Source: Aporrectodea caliginosa
Lineage: Eukaryota > Annelida > Clitellata > Crassiclitellata > Lumbricidae
Assembly (NCBI GenBank): GCA_020284085.1
Contig: JACEVL010000019.1
Location: 4,239,322 to 4,303,321 of the forward strand
Direction of reading: 5' to 3'
DNA length: 64,000 nt
Position 1 is the first letter of the stretch; each line of letters opens with the position of its first letter. Below the pieces are notes generated by a model, which saw only the letters and a list, made by a program, of their open reading frames with translations, was not told the DNA's origin and did not search any database. Of this stretch, positions 55,736-64,000 are shown piece by piece. A program made the translations under genes and the position numbers.

Positions 55736-56033
55736 TTATAATTATGATGATCTGAACTTCCGCTGGTGCCTGCTACCAGCGGCTACTTCGGCTACTTTGA
55801 CACCTGTCGGTATTGGATCCTTCGGCGGTAGTTTATTAAACACTAACTTAGCTTTGATTTAGACTATTGCGTGTTTTAGTTAGATTTAAGCATTAAATCA
55901 ATAGACTAAACTGTTGGTAAAAGCGTTACGTAACGTTCAGGTCGACCCACCCACCCACCCTCGTAACGTTTCGTAACGTTTTCAAGGACCCACCCACCCA
56001 CCCTGGAGCGTTACGTAATTATGCAATGACCCC
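55736..56033. repeat. Right arm of the composite insertion
   Basis: After the LINE tail, single-copy-looking DNA leads to GCGTTACGTAACGTTCAGGT, two CCCACCCACCCACCC tracts and the terminal AATTATGCAATGACCCCT. Confidence 0.55.
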
Positions 56034-56219
56034 TAGAATGTTTAGGCTATAGAAGTTGCTCACGAGGTTTGAAATAGTCAACAATAGTTTTGAGACCTGA
56101 TATCCAGTTTGTGATGTTGAAACACTTTTCACGTCGCTGGCCCTGAACAATCCCCCAACATGGTCAAAACAAAACTTCTGTTTAGAGCGAAGTTTTTGAC
56201 ACTGCGGAGACCAGTGTCA

Positions 56220-56264
56220 CCTTAGAGGAAGAAGAAAAGAAGAGAAAGAACAAGAACAAGAAGA

Positions 56265-56297
<33 letters not shown>

Positions 56298-56600
56298 GGA
56301 AGAAGAAGAGCTGAAGAAGAGCAGACCCTTGAGCTAGCCTGATCAACAGCCATATGCATGAAGTGTTAGCCTAGGCCTTGGCATATGAGGGCGGGTGACC
56401 AGTCCTCTCCGCCGCCGTCTCATCTTCCCACCGACAGTGTACGGTCAGTGTACTCATTATAGCTGAGCTGGTCAGGGTGCAAGTGTAGCAGAAACCTCGA
56501 GCCAAATTTCTGCCCTGGCGGGGATTTTAACCCTCGACCTCTCGATTGAGAGCCTAGCGCGCTAACCACTTCACTATCGAACAGAAATTCTGTTAATATC
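56220..56600 (-). mobile_element. tRNA-derived SINE, copy 2 (minus strand)
   Basis: On the minus strand the head reads TAGTGAAGTGGTTAGCGCGC (A-box-like), then CTCTCAATCGAGAGGTCGAG and GGGTTAAAATCCC (B-box-like, about 56520-56533), a tRNA-like layout. The body continues AGAAATTTGGCTCGAGG and ends near a GAA/CTT microsatellite (56230-56310). Part of the 45-49.5 versus 50.6-61.9 kb duplication. Confidence 0.6.
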
Positions 56601-56719
56601 GAAGTTGTTGACCTTGTGTTGACCAGCCTGACCTTAAATTTCGTGAATAACTGTCGTTTGGGCTTCGTGGATTTCTGCTTAAAGTTTGAAGAGTCGTAAA
56701 CGGAGATGAAGTCATTTTT

Positions 56720-57570
56720 CAGCTAATTGAACGGATCAAGACCACAGAAAATAAGAAACCATGACAGAAGACAGTCATTAGATATCCCCAAGCAATTCTC
56801 CTACGCAAAGTCATTCAATGGTTTGGGCATGTTGAGAGAATGCTAGCTGACCGATCTCACACACTGCACTACTTGAAAGTTTCGAAGAAAAAAGAAACAA
56901 CGACAGACCAAGACTACGCTGAATGGTGTCACGACAATTCGTATACAGACTTTTCGTCTACGACACTTCGTCTACAGACATTTCGTCTACCGACATTTAG
57001 TCTACAAAGTTATTTGGTATTGTCACTTTAAAATGGAAGCTGGATTTATGAAAAAAAGTGTTTCCCAAAATGGAAGTGGGATTGATGAAAACATTCCTGT
57101 GTTGAAAAGAAGCTGGATTGATCGAAATAATTTTTCCCGTAAATAGAAGCTGGATACCAAGCTGGATGCATGGATGAAACTAAGTTTCCTTTCAATAGAA
57201 GCTGGATTGATTAAAATAATCTAGTCAGTAATTAGAAGCTGGATTCCTGAGAATATATAGCACGTTTTAGCGAAACTATAAGAAAGCGGCCTCTGTTGAT
57301 TAGCCGTAATGGATACAGATACACTTGTAGACGAAATGTCGGTAGATAAAGTGTCTGTAGACGAAGTGTCGTAGACGAAAAGTCTGTAGACGAGTTGTCG
57401 CCGAACCTAGTTGACCGATCCCACAAAATGCACTACTTGAAAGTTTCGAAGAAAAAAGAAACGACAGACCAAGACGACGCTGACTAGATAACAAATGAGG
57501 ACATAACATCACATGGACTAACACTAAGAGGAGCAATGGACTTGACAAATGACCGAGGACAATGGTGATA
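56720..57570 (+). pseudogene. LINE C-terminal fragment split by family A
   Basis: About 56735-56923 encodes QWFGHVERMLADRSH, typical of the very C-terminal part of several LINE reverse transcriptases. After the insertion the text resumes with a repeat of the last 78-81 bp and continues SHGLTLRGAMDLTNDRGQW (about 57500-57560), the usual end of such proteins. Only about 250 bp of coding DNA survives, with stops. Confidence 0.6.
56925..57407. mobile_element. Family A inverted-repeat element, copy 4
   Basis: Begins GGTGTCACGACAATTCG and ends GACGAGTTGTCGCCGAACC. It has no 9-bp duplication. Instead the flanks are a direct repeat of 78-81 bp (56843-56923 and 57407-57484) with about 10 differences. 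Subterminal TCTACAGACATTTCGTC arrays and the 37-bp core are complete. Confidence 0.8.
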
Positions 57571-57674
57571 ATTTATTCGTACCCATCGCCAACAAATGGC
57601 AGGCGTCAGAAACTGGTGATTATGATGAACGGATGAACCGTTGATCTCTTTCGTTACTGATGATAGTTCTCATG

Positions 57675-57770
57675 CACAAAGGTAGACGCTCACTTACCAA
57701 CGTCAAGTACAGCATTGAAGACTATAGAATAATTTAGCAACGTAAATACGGTTTCACCACGAAACCTTAG
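57675..57770. repeat. Family B terminal fragment
   Basis: CTTACCAACGTCAAGTACAG, CATTGAAGAC and AATAATTTAGCAACGTAAAT match the right-type end of family B in inverse (compare 8020-8084). The remainder is absent. Confidence 0.6.
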
Positions 57771-58919
57771 GACTATCGAATCTTCGGACTGTCGATACGT
57801 AACCACTGCTGGCTGCCATTCACTGTGGTGACCTCTAATTTAATTACCAAGACGTAATTGCTTACAATAATGACAAACATTTTACGGTTAATTAAGGCCA
57901 ATGCCTCAGTGAAATATAGAGAATGCTGAACTGCGGAAATGTTTTTGCTGCTGTTCGAAAATCTGCATTAAGAGTTTGAGTCTCAATTTAATACGAATTG
58001 ATTAATCTGTTACAAACTTTGGCTCAAAGCATTTTGTATTTAGGTATTTTAAAATACCTATCCCAAACAAGTATTTTTTACTTGTAGGCTACTCAAAATA
58101 CCTTTGTGATCAATTACACATACTCAAAATACTTTTTACATGTATTTTCCCCATCACTGCCATGGGCTAGCATGAAACGAAATCGTTTAAGCCTACAGGA
58201 TACAAATATGTCATATGGACGAACAGTGCAGATTATTTGGCAATCACTTAATAGTTACTTAAAACAATTATGTGCGCTGCTGCTGTGATTGACAGTGAGT
58301 GTCTTACTCTTTATTAATCCAGTAGTGTTTGAAATAAAATTACGTAATGGTTGAGCCTAACACATAACAACGGATTTCCTATCCTAACTCAAAATGCCAG
58401 CTAAAAACTTGGATTCAAAAAGTAGGTAGCCTATAAAAGGTGTTCTTGAATTACAATAATCTCCGGGTTCCGTGACAAGAAAAAGGCATGTTTATAAACG
58501 TAAGAAAATGTATCTTTCTGCGGAATATCGTAGCGATGACAACACGATTCCGCAAATTATTTTCTCCTTTAAGCATTACATCCATCAAGTCCACATCCGT
58601 AAGGTCCCAAAACAAAATGCTTCTGAACAGCATACCTTTTAAATTATTTCCAGCAAGTACTTCTTCATATGCATGTGACATCCGAATGTTATTAGATTCA
58701 TTACTGAAAATCCGTTACCGCGACTTATTTCCAAATACTTTGTGACTTAAAATGCAGTGGTCTTCAGCTGAGAGAATGACTTTCTCACGTGTATTCTACA
58801 AACGATATTTATCTGTAGCATTCAAATCAGAGAAATTAATGGATTCTGTGAGCATATTAAATGGTTACATAGAGTTTTTAGTACCGGCTCTCATGCGCAC
58901 ATTCACATTGGTCGACGGC
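57771..58919. other. No gene recognised
   Basis: ORFs on both strands at 58451-58745 overlap and lack domains. The segment is absent from the first half of the segmental duplication, so it is probably inserted or unique DNA. Confidence 0.35.
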
Positions 58920-59254
58920 TGTTTTCAGTTCCTCTTCAGTCGAAAATCCTGCAGAACTGCTTTAGTAATATAACTGACACGAAGACATTATGGTTCCCTG
59001 AACAATGTATTTTCAGACTGCTATTATTTCCAGGTGGATAATTAAACTGCATATATTTTGCACTTGCCCGGTTTCTCCAGTGCTGGGTCAAGTATATTTC
59101 AATACAGACTTATTTCCAAATTCAATGTGGTTCAAATTCCAAATGTAAGGTTTCACTCACATATACATATATATATATATAACATATATATAAGTATGTA
59201 TATAATTAGGTTATTGCATGGCTTTCCACGTTAGCTTTCTTTGTGAATGCTTTG
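58920..59254. other. 3' flank of ZNF-F
   Basis: Aligns with 46700-46965. On the minus strand another frame reads KCIICSKAFTKKANVESHAI, an eroded additional finger. An (AT)n tract with ACATATATATA lies at 59160-59200. Confidence 0.5.
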
Positions 59255-60190
59255 CTACATATTATGCACTTCCTTGGTTTTTCCAGAGTGGGTTCTTGCA
59301 TGACTGTTAAGATACCATTTGTGCGAAAATGTTTTGCAACATAAATTGCAAATGTATGGCCTTTCTCCAGAGTGGGCTATAGTATGGTATCTCAGTGAAG
59401 ACATATCTCCAAAGACTTTCTGGCATAAATTGCACATGTAAGGTTTCTCCCCACTGTGGTTTCTTCTGTGCCTTTCCAGACTAACTTTTTGTGTAAATGT
59501 TTTGCAGCATAAATTACATTTGTAGGGTTTTTCACCAGTGTGGATTCCTGTATGAGTTCTTAGTGCAGACTTATCTCCGAACGGTTTGTGGCATAAATTG
59601 CAAATGTATGGCTTCTCTCCACTGTGGGTTCTTGTATGCGTATCCAGATGACCTTTCTGTGTAAATGCTTTGCCACATATATTGCACTTGTAAGGTTTTT
59701 CACCAGTGTGGGTTCTTGAATGAGATGTCAATGCAGACATAGTACCAAACAGTTTTCGGCAAAAATTGCACATGTAAGGTTTTTCGCCAGTGTGGGTTCT
59801 TGTGTGGGTTCCCAGATTAACTTTATGTGCAAAGGCTTTGCAACATAAATTGCACTTGTAAGGTTTTTCACCAGTGTGGGTTCTTGTATGAGATTTAGGT
59901 GTAGTCTTATAAGCAAACAGTTTGTGGCAAAAATTGCACTTGTAATGTTTCTCTCCAGTGTGGGTTCGTGAATGGCTTTCCAAATTAGCTTTCTTTGCAA
60001 AGGCTTTGCAGCATAAATTACATTTGTATGGTTTTACCCCACTGTGAGTTCTTGTATGATACTTTAATGTTGATTTATCTCCAAATAGTTTGTGGCAAAA
60101 ACTGCATACGTATGGTTTCTTCTGTCTATTTTTGTCCTGATTATTGCTTGTTTCTTCCATCTTTAAATCTTCAGCAATTTCAGAAAACAT
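59255..60190 (-). CDS. C2H2 zinc-finger protein ZNF-F (10 fingers)
   Basis: An open frame of 311 codons starting MFSEIAEDLKMEETSNNQDK. The first 25 residues are acidic and contain no finger. They are followed by ten canonical C2H2 fingers (KPYVCSFCHKLFGDKSTLKY first, RPYICNLCCKTFSHKWYLNS last) and a short tail TKEVHNM. All zinc ligands are present. Fingers alternate between an FCHKLFG and an NLCCKAF type, as if the array grew by two-finger duplication. Probably a nuclear DNA-binding protein; no effector domain is visible. The ATG is supported by conservation of the N-terminal residues in the broken paralogue ZNF-E. The stop results from a frameshift shared with ZNF-E. Confidence 0.85.
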   Translation of the reverse strand: MFSEIAEDLKMEETSNNQDKNRQKKPYVCSFCHKLFGDKSTLKYHTRTHSGVKPYKCNLCCKAFAKKANLESHSRTHTGEKHYKCNFCHKLFAYKTTPKSHTRTHTGEKPYKCNLCCKAFAHKVNLGTHTRTHTGEKPYMCNFCRKLFGTMSALTSHSRTHTGEKPYKCNICGKAFTQKGHLDTHTRTHSGEKPYICNLCHKPFGDKSALRTHTGIHTGEKPYKCNLCCKTFTQKVSLERHRRNHSGEKPYMCNLCQKVFGDMSSLRYHTIAHSGERPYICNLCCKTFSHKWYLNSHARTHSGKTKEVHNM

Positions 60191-60672
60191 GACAAAACTA
60201 GCATTATTAGACTGTTTTGTATTGCTGCAAAGTGTTCCCAGGGTCAGTAAGAAAGTAGCAATGTAAATAATTTATTTATTCGCCACATTCAGTACAAAAA
60301 ATGAACATGAATGAAACTGACAGGAAGCCGTGAATTCATGCAATACATAATTATTTATAACTGGATTTATTTATGAAAAAATAATTCTTAATTAAAAGGA
60401 AGTTATATTGCTGAAAAATAATTGCTGCTTAAATGGAAGCTGGAATGATGAAACGAATTCTTGCCTAAATCGAAGCAGCATTGATGAAAAAGATTCTTGC
60501 CAAAGTAGAAGTTGGATCGATGAAAAATAACAATGCTACAATGGGTGAATAATTACGACGCTAAACTACCCGTTTACCGAAGTTGGGTCATTTTTTCACT
60601 GGGAAAAGTGCATTTTAGCATATTCTATTGATGGTGGAGGTAGAGTTTATTTTAGCGTATTTAATTATTTAA
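60191..60672. repeat. 5' flank of ZNF-F with 37-bp-family units
   Basis: From about 60400 to 60540 there are four diverged units (AAATGGAAGCTGGAATGATG, AGTAGAAGTTGGATCGATG), then GACGCTAAACTACCCGTTTA, a terminus type seen near 17015. No gene. Confidence 0.5.
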
Positions 60673-61895
60673 CCTTCAGGCTACCAAGGTTTTTTTTCGC
60701 GACATCGGCTACCAAGGGGGGGAGGGTGCATGGTTACTACCCGCCGTCAGATTTCGTGTTTGGTTTCACATATCATATTAAGTAATATGGCAGTTGATTC
60801 AGCATTCATTTCTGAACAAAATGGTATATTATGTGAATGCACCTCGAAATTACATAATTTTTAACAACGGAACCGACCATAATTAGCGATATTTTATATT
60901 ATTGCGTACATTGCAGGCTACTTGTTGGATAAGCAAATATAAGATTCTGTGTGTTTTGAAACTGATCTATGTATCCAAGAACATTATAAATATAACTTTT
61001 AAAAAACATTTTAAAATGCATCTATTACGCAACCACGAGCACTAACATTTACGCTGACAGTAGACTGTTCTGTGAAGCGTCCTAGTCCTAGAAGTAGCTT
61101 GCTACCTACGACGCTATATAAATGGTCTTAATTACAATTACAAATATAATGAGGCTTCATTTGTAACAATAGCCTACAAACTAGTCCATAGTCTGTGTTA
61201 GGTGCAGCGTGCATGCATTTTATCAACATGAAACAACATTTTACGCAATAATATTGTTCACGGCAGTCAAATAATTATGTTGGTGGTCCTTGCAGTTATT
61301 GCAAGTTACTCCAGTTGTTTTGTGCAAATGCTTCCTGCAAACAAGCTTCTCACTTCATCTTCAGAATCTGTTTCAGCTAATAATTTCTAAATCTGTAGCT
61401 GTTGATAAACTTTTACGTAGAAATATCGGTTTACGTTGTGATGCTGCATTCAGCCATTTTCACACAGATAACGCTTATTATTATTTATTATGTATGTATG
61501 TATGTAGCCTATGTATGTATGTATGAGCACTTGTTATAGCGCCTCTTCAAGATTTCTACTCAGAGGCGCTCCCGACTGCAGCGCGGACACTGCATCGGAG
61601 TTTCACGCCGAAGCGCATGAGCAATTGCGAGTGAAGGACTTGCCCAGGGTCCCTACGCGGTGGCTTGAGGTGGATTCGAACCCGCAACCCTCCGGCTGCA
61701 AAGCACCGAACATACCCCTACACCACCGCGCCCCACATGATCAATTCCAGTTTTCAAAAGACAAATAAGTAAGCAAGCAAATGAAACTCTGCATTCCCTC
61801 TAAAGAGTGGCATATTTGTTTATCTTCCAGGAAGAATAATGAATACGCAATAGTCGAAAAACCAAGGGGTGGACCACCCCTTGGTAGGCCGAGGG
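60673..61895 (+). mobile_element. piggyBac-like non-autonomous element, copy 3
   Basis: TTAA at 60669-60672 and 61896-61899. Left end CCTTCAGGCTACCAAGG, right end CCTTGGTAGGCCGAGGG. Shares GATTTCGTGTTTGGTTTCAC and TTAGCGATATTTTATATTAT-like text with copies 1 and 2. It contains other inserts, among them DNA like the intron before the conserved terminal exon (about 61030-61150) and a SINE. Confidence 0.7.
61500..61736 (-). mobile_element. tRNA-derived SINE (minus strand)
   Basis: Minus-strand head GGCGCGGTGGTGTAGGGGTA (A box within), then GCAGCCGGAGGGTTGCGG and the B box GGGTTCGAATCC (61672-61683). The body runs to GAGGCGCTATAACAAGTGCT and a CATACATACATA tail (about 61490-61530). The GGCGCTATA tail resembles the conserved 3' end of many invertebrate SINEs. 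It is not a tRNA gene: the acceptor arm does not close. Confidence 0.7.
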
Positions 61896-61909
61896 TTAAA
61901 TGATTTTCA

Positions 61910-62080
61910 TGATAACTCTAACGAATCCAACTTCTATTTCAGCAAGATTCTTTTCATCAATCTCAGTTCTATTTAAGCTAAAACTCTTTTCATCAATCCG
62001 ACTTCTATTTAGGAAGAATTCTTTTCGTCAATCCAACTTGTATTCGACCAACGCTGAAACCCATTTAATGGCCAGCCATT
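61910..62080. repeat. 37-bp-family array, left part
   Basis: Units AATCCAACTTCTATTTCAGC, AATCTCAGTTCTATTTAAGC and AATCCGACTTCTATTTAGG, then CTTGTATTCGACCAACGCTG and AACCCATTTAATGGCC. The array resumes after the 62088-62417 insertion. Confidence 0.6.
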
Positions 62081-62087
62081 TACGACG

Positions 62088-62417
62088 GCGTGGTGCTTCT
62101 GCGGCGGAAAATGCCGCCACGTAACCCGCGAAAATTTACTTCTGCGGCGGAATTTTTTTGGACATTTTATCTAAAAACAACTCTAACCCTAACACTGACC
62201 CTAACCGACCGTCACAGCGATTAACCTGACCCTAACCGACACTCACGAGACCAAACCTGACCCTAACCGACCCTCACGACGTCAATTTATAGGAAATACC
62301 GCATTTTGAACAATGCGCATGCGCCGAAGGTTGCGCATGCGCAAAGCGCTTCCGCCGCAGAATTGTGTCGAAAATGTTACTTCTGCGGCGGAATTCTCCG
62401 CCGCAGAAGATTTATCC
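62088..62417. mobile_element. 330-bp element with GCGGCGGA hairpins and exact 9-bp TSD
   Basis: Flanked by TTTACGACG at 62079-62087 and 62418-62426. CTTCTGCGGCGGAA occurs near the left end and again inside. The right side has a hairpin with a 13-bp stem CTTCTGCGGCGGA, loop ATTC (62380-62409). The centre contains CTAACCCTAACACTGACC and GACCCTAACCGACCCTCAC. No ORF. The 9-bp duplication is compatible with a Mutator-like origin. Confidence 0.7.
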
Positions 62418-62426
62418 TTTACGACG

Positions 62427-62710
62427 CTAAGCTACGCGCTTTTTTCATCAATCCAGCTTCCATTTACGCAGACACATCAGAGAAATAATTAAATACTCTA
62501 ACATTTTCTGGTAGCAGCATCATGAATTAAATACGCTAAAATGCACCTTTATCTGTTTCAGCGGGTTTAATTATTGGTAACTATTTGGTATTTGTAGCAT
62601 TATTATTTTTCATCAATCCAGCTTCTACTTTGGTGAGAATTCTTCACATCGATCCAGCTTCCATTAGGCAAAAATTCGTTTAATCAGTCCAGCTTCTATT
62701 TAACCCTTTC
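62427..62710. repeat. 37-bp-family array, right part
   Basis: Begins CTAAGCTACGCGCTTTTTTC, then units such as ATCAATCCAGCTTCCATTTA, ATCAATCCAGCTTCTACTTT and ATCGATCCAGCTTCCATT. No coding content. Confidence 0.55.
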
Positions 62711-62989
62711 ATTCCCAATTTAATTTTGATTAATGAAAAAATATTTTGCTTAATTATTTTTAATCAGTAACATAGTCTGAAACATAATAGAATGAAATTT
62801 TACTAAAAAATAAATTTTTTGACATTTTTTTATAATGACTCCATTTGGCGTCTATGGGACTCAATGGCTGAAAGTCGAAAACAAACTTAAAATTCAGTTG
62901 ACACACACAAGTGTGTAACTAAGTGTAGAGTCGTAATTAACATGTGTGATAAGTACGAAAACTGTCCTTTGTGATACACAGGTGGCAGT

Positions 62990-62996
62990 TAAGTAG

Positions 62997-63031
<35 letters not shown>

Positions 63032-63032
63032 T
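62990..63032. repeat. (TAAG)n microsatellite at the end of the transposase relic
   Basis: About nine TAAG tetramers. Read on the minus strand, the (CTTA)n tract begins directly after the piggyBac text EPKQR, where the Cys-rich C-terminal domain would start, so it replaces or truncates that domain. Confidence 0.8.
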
Positions 63033-64000
63033 CTTTGCTTTGGTTCCGAATGAGCTGGAAAGTGTCCGATGCTGTCAAACCGCACCACATCACTGGCAAC
63101 AGTAATTACAGATCTTTTTCTGGGAAAAGTTAGTCTTCCTGATCCATCGTCTGAAGTTGGAATGGATGGCAGTAGCTCTTCTGCCGTTGCGGTCAATGAC
63201 GGACGTCCACGCCTTCGAGTGTGTGTTGGTGGCAGCTTATTTTCCTGTACAGGTGCCTCACTGATGATTGCTGTGAACTCGATGAGATCTAGCTGTTCTC
63301 GTTTTGGCTGGTTATTCTGTTCATCGACCACAGCTAAGTTCAGCGCCCACAAAGATAATGCGCCTGTACCACTTTGGACTCTTATGGTCAACCTTGTATA
63401 CAGTGACATCATGATGTCGAAGAGATCAACACCACCCATGTGCTCATGATATTCTTTGACAATAGCTGGACATGGGTGCTGACATACTTGTGCTGTTTCC
63501 TGTTCCATCTCTTGATTGAGGTCATTGGCTCTGTTGCAGTGTGGGTTGATGAAAGCTGAACTGAGACGTTATCAAGCCATCGTAACACAGCTAGACCAGA
63601 ATTAGCATGAACAGCTGTGTCAGCAGATACTAGATCCACTGTCTTCAACTCTTTCTTCGAGTTTAGGGGACAACAGGAGGAAATCTAAATTGCCTTGACC
63701 AGTACATTTGGTATTTTGGCATGTGAACTATACCCATCCTCATGAGCACTCCCAAATACTGTTCCATCTCAACTAAGTCTGTTTGGAAACTGGATGCACA
63801 CTGAACAGCATATATGTTGTTTTGCTCCACAATATGCTCAATCAATGCTTGTGAGAAGAAATGTTGAAAGTATTCCAGTGGAGATTGATTGTCTGGAGGT
63901 TCACTGAACCTATTTTTCTAAAGGATGTCACATGGAGGAGACAGTTTTTCCCATTGAAATGTATGACAGAATTTCTTCTTGTAGCGTGAAGAAGGCTGTT
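63033..64000 (-). pseudogene. piggyBac-type transposase relic, partial at window edge
   Basis: On the minus strand, the N-terminal part of DDE_Tnp_1_7 is readable at 63663-63920 (EPPDNQSPLEYFQHFFSQAL, then IEHIVEQNNIYAVQ and PKYQMYWSRQFRFPPVV). It then jumps, without the expected catalytic centre, to LKTVDLVSADTAVHANSGLA and SIKRWNRKQHKYVS (63409-63640). After a frameshift comes CPAIVKEYHEHMGGVDLFDI (near 63450) and ALNLAVVDEQNN. The C-terminal part has RGRPSLT and VRFDSIGHFPAHSEPKQR, then ends in CTTA repeats. The missing middle, where the catalytic Asp residues lie, and the frameshifts make it inactive. It differs from the relic at 26.7-27.9 kb. Confidence 0.8.

Larger units (their letters stand above)
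51405..56033. mobile_element. Composite insertion with ATTACGTAACG termini
   Basis: Splits a segment that is continuous near 45960-45990. The right end finishes CGTTACGTAATTATGCAATG then ACCCCT. The left end (GTTAATTGCACAATTACGCC) is a diverged inverse of it, and further direct copies (GGGGTCATTGCATAATTACG) sit at each satellite junction. GGACCCACCCACCCACCC tracts accompany each terminus. Inside are a satellite (51583-54164) and a LINE 3' half (54165-55735). The target duplication is not resolved, so whether it moved as one unit is an inference. Confidence 0.55.

Noticed and set aside
61560..61736. Functional tRNA gene on the minus strand
   Set aside because: A and B boxes are present but the acceptor stem does not close and the sequence continues into a SINE body with a CATA tail.

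Overview
This is nuclear DNA of a multicellular animal. The window is AT-rich and gene-poor. It carries long C2H2 zinc-finger arrays, splice-acceptor-like sites, non-LTR retrotransposons, tRNA-derived SINEs and several classes of DNA transposon (piggyBac-like, hAT-like, Harbinger-like, mariner-like, Helitron). I favour a marine invertebrate but cannot fix the phylum from sequence alone. Nothing here looks bacterial or viral.

Layout. 1-8.6 kb is a mosaic of nested non-autonomous elements plus a 44-bp minisatellite. 8.6-34.9 kb holds a plus-strand family of C2H2 zinc-finger loci: ZNF-A (9419-10795), a decayed copy ZNF-D (about 10885-11790), ZNF-B (19002-21149, 24 fingers) and ZNF-C (33277-34236, broken near its start). 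Each sits behind a related leader that follows a conserved acceptor-like site. ZNF-B and ZNF-C were duplicated together with about 2 kb of upstream DNA. Between them lie a CR1/L2-like LINE (21.9-26.0 kb) split by a TA-flanked DNA transposon, and a decayed piggyBac-type transposase (26.7-27.9 kb) with a hAT-like element next to it.

34.9-45 kb is mostly repeats: two LINE 3' ends in opposite orientation, a 41-bp minisatellite, a SINE with about 49 ATC triplets, and unrecognised sequence. 45-62 kb is an imperfect segmental duplication. Each half holds, in order, a short conserved terminal exon (45235-45467 and 50612-50841), a tRNA-derived SINE block, a minus-strand C2H2 gene (ZNF-E, broken, 46966-48320; ZNF-F, intact, 59255-60190) and a TTAA-flanked piggyBac-like element. 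The second half has been split by a roughly 4.6-kb composite insertion containing a satellite built from a LINE reverse-transcriptase fragment. The window ends in a second piggyBac transposase relic on the minus strand.

The best-supported protein-coding sequences are ZNF-A, ZNF-B, ZNF-F and the paired terminal exon, whose two copies differ almost only at synonymous sites. The most unusual repeat biology is a group of small inverted-repeat elements with different termini and target-site lengths that share the same internal array of about 37-bp units (core GAAGCTGGATTGATGAAAAT). All repeat-family assignments come from termini, target-site duplications and internal comparison within this window; no database search was possible.
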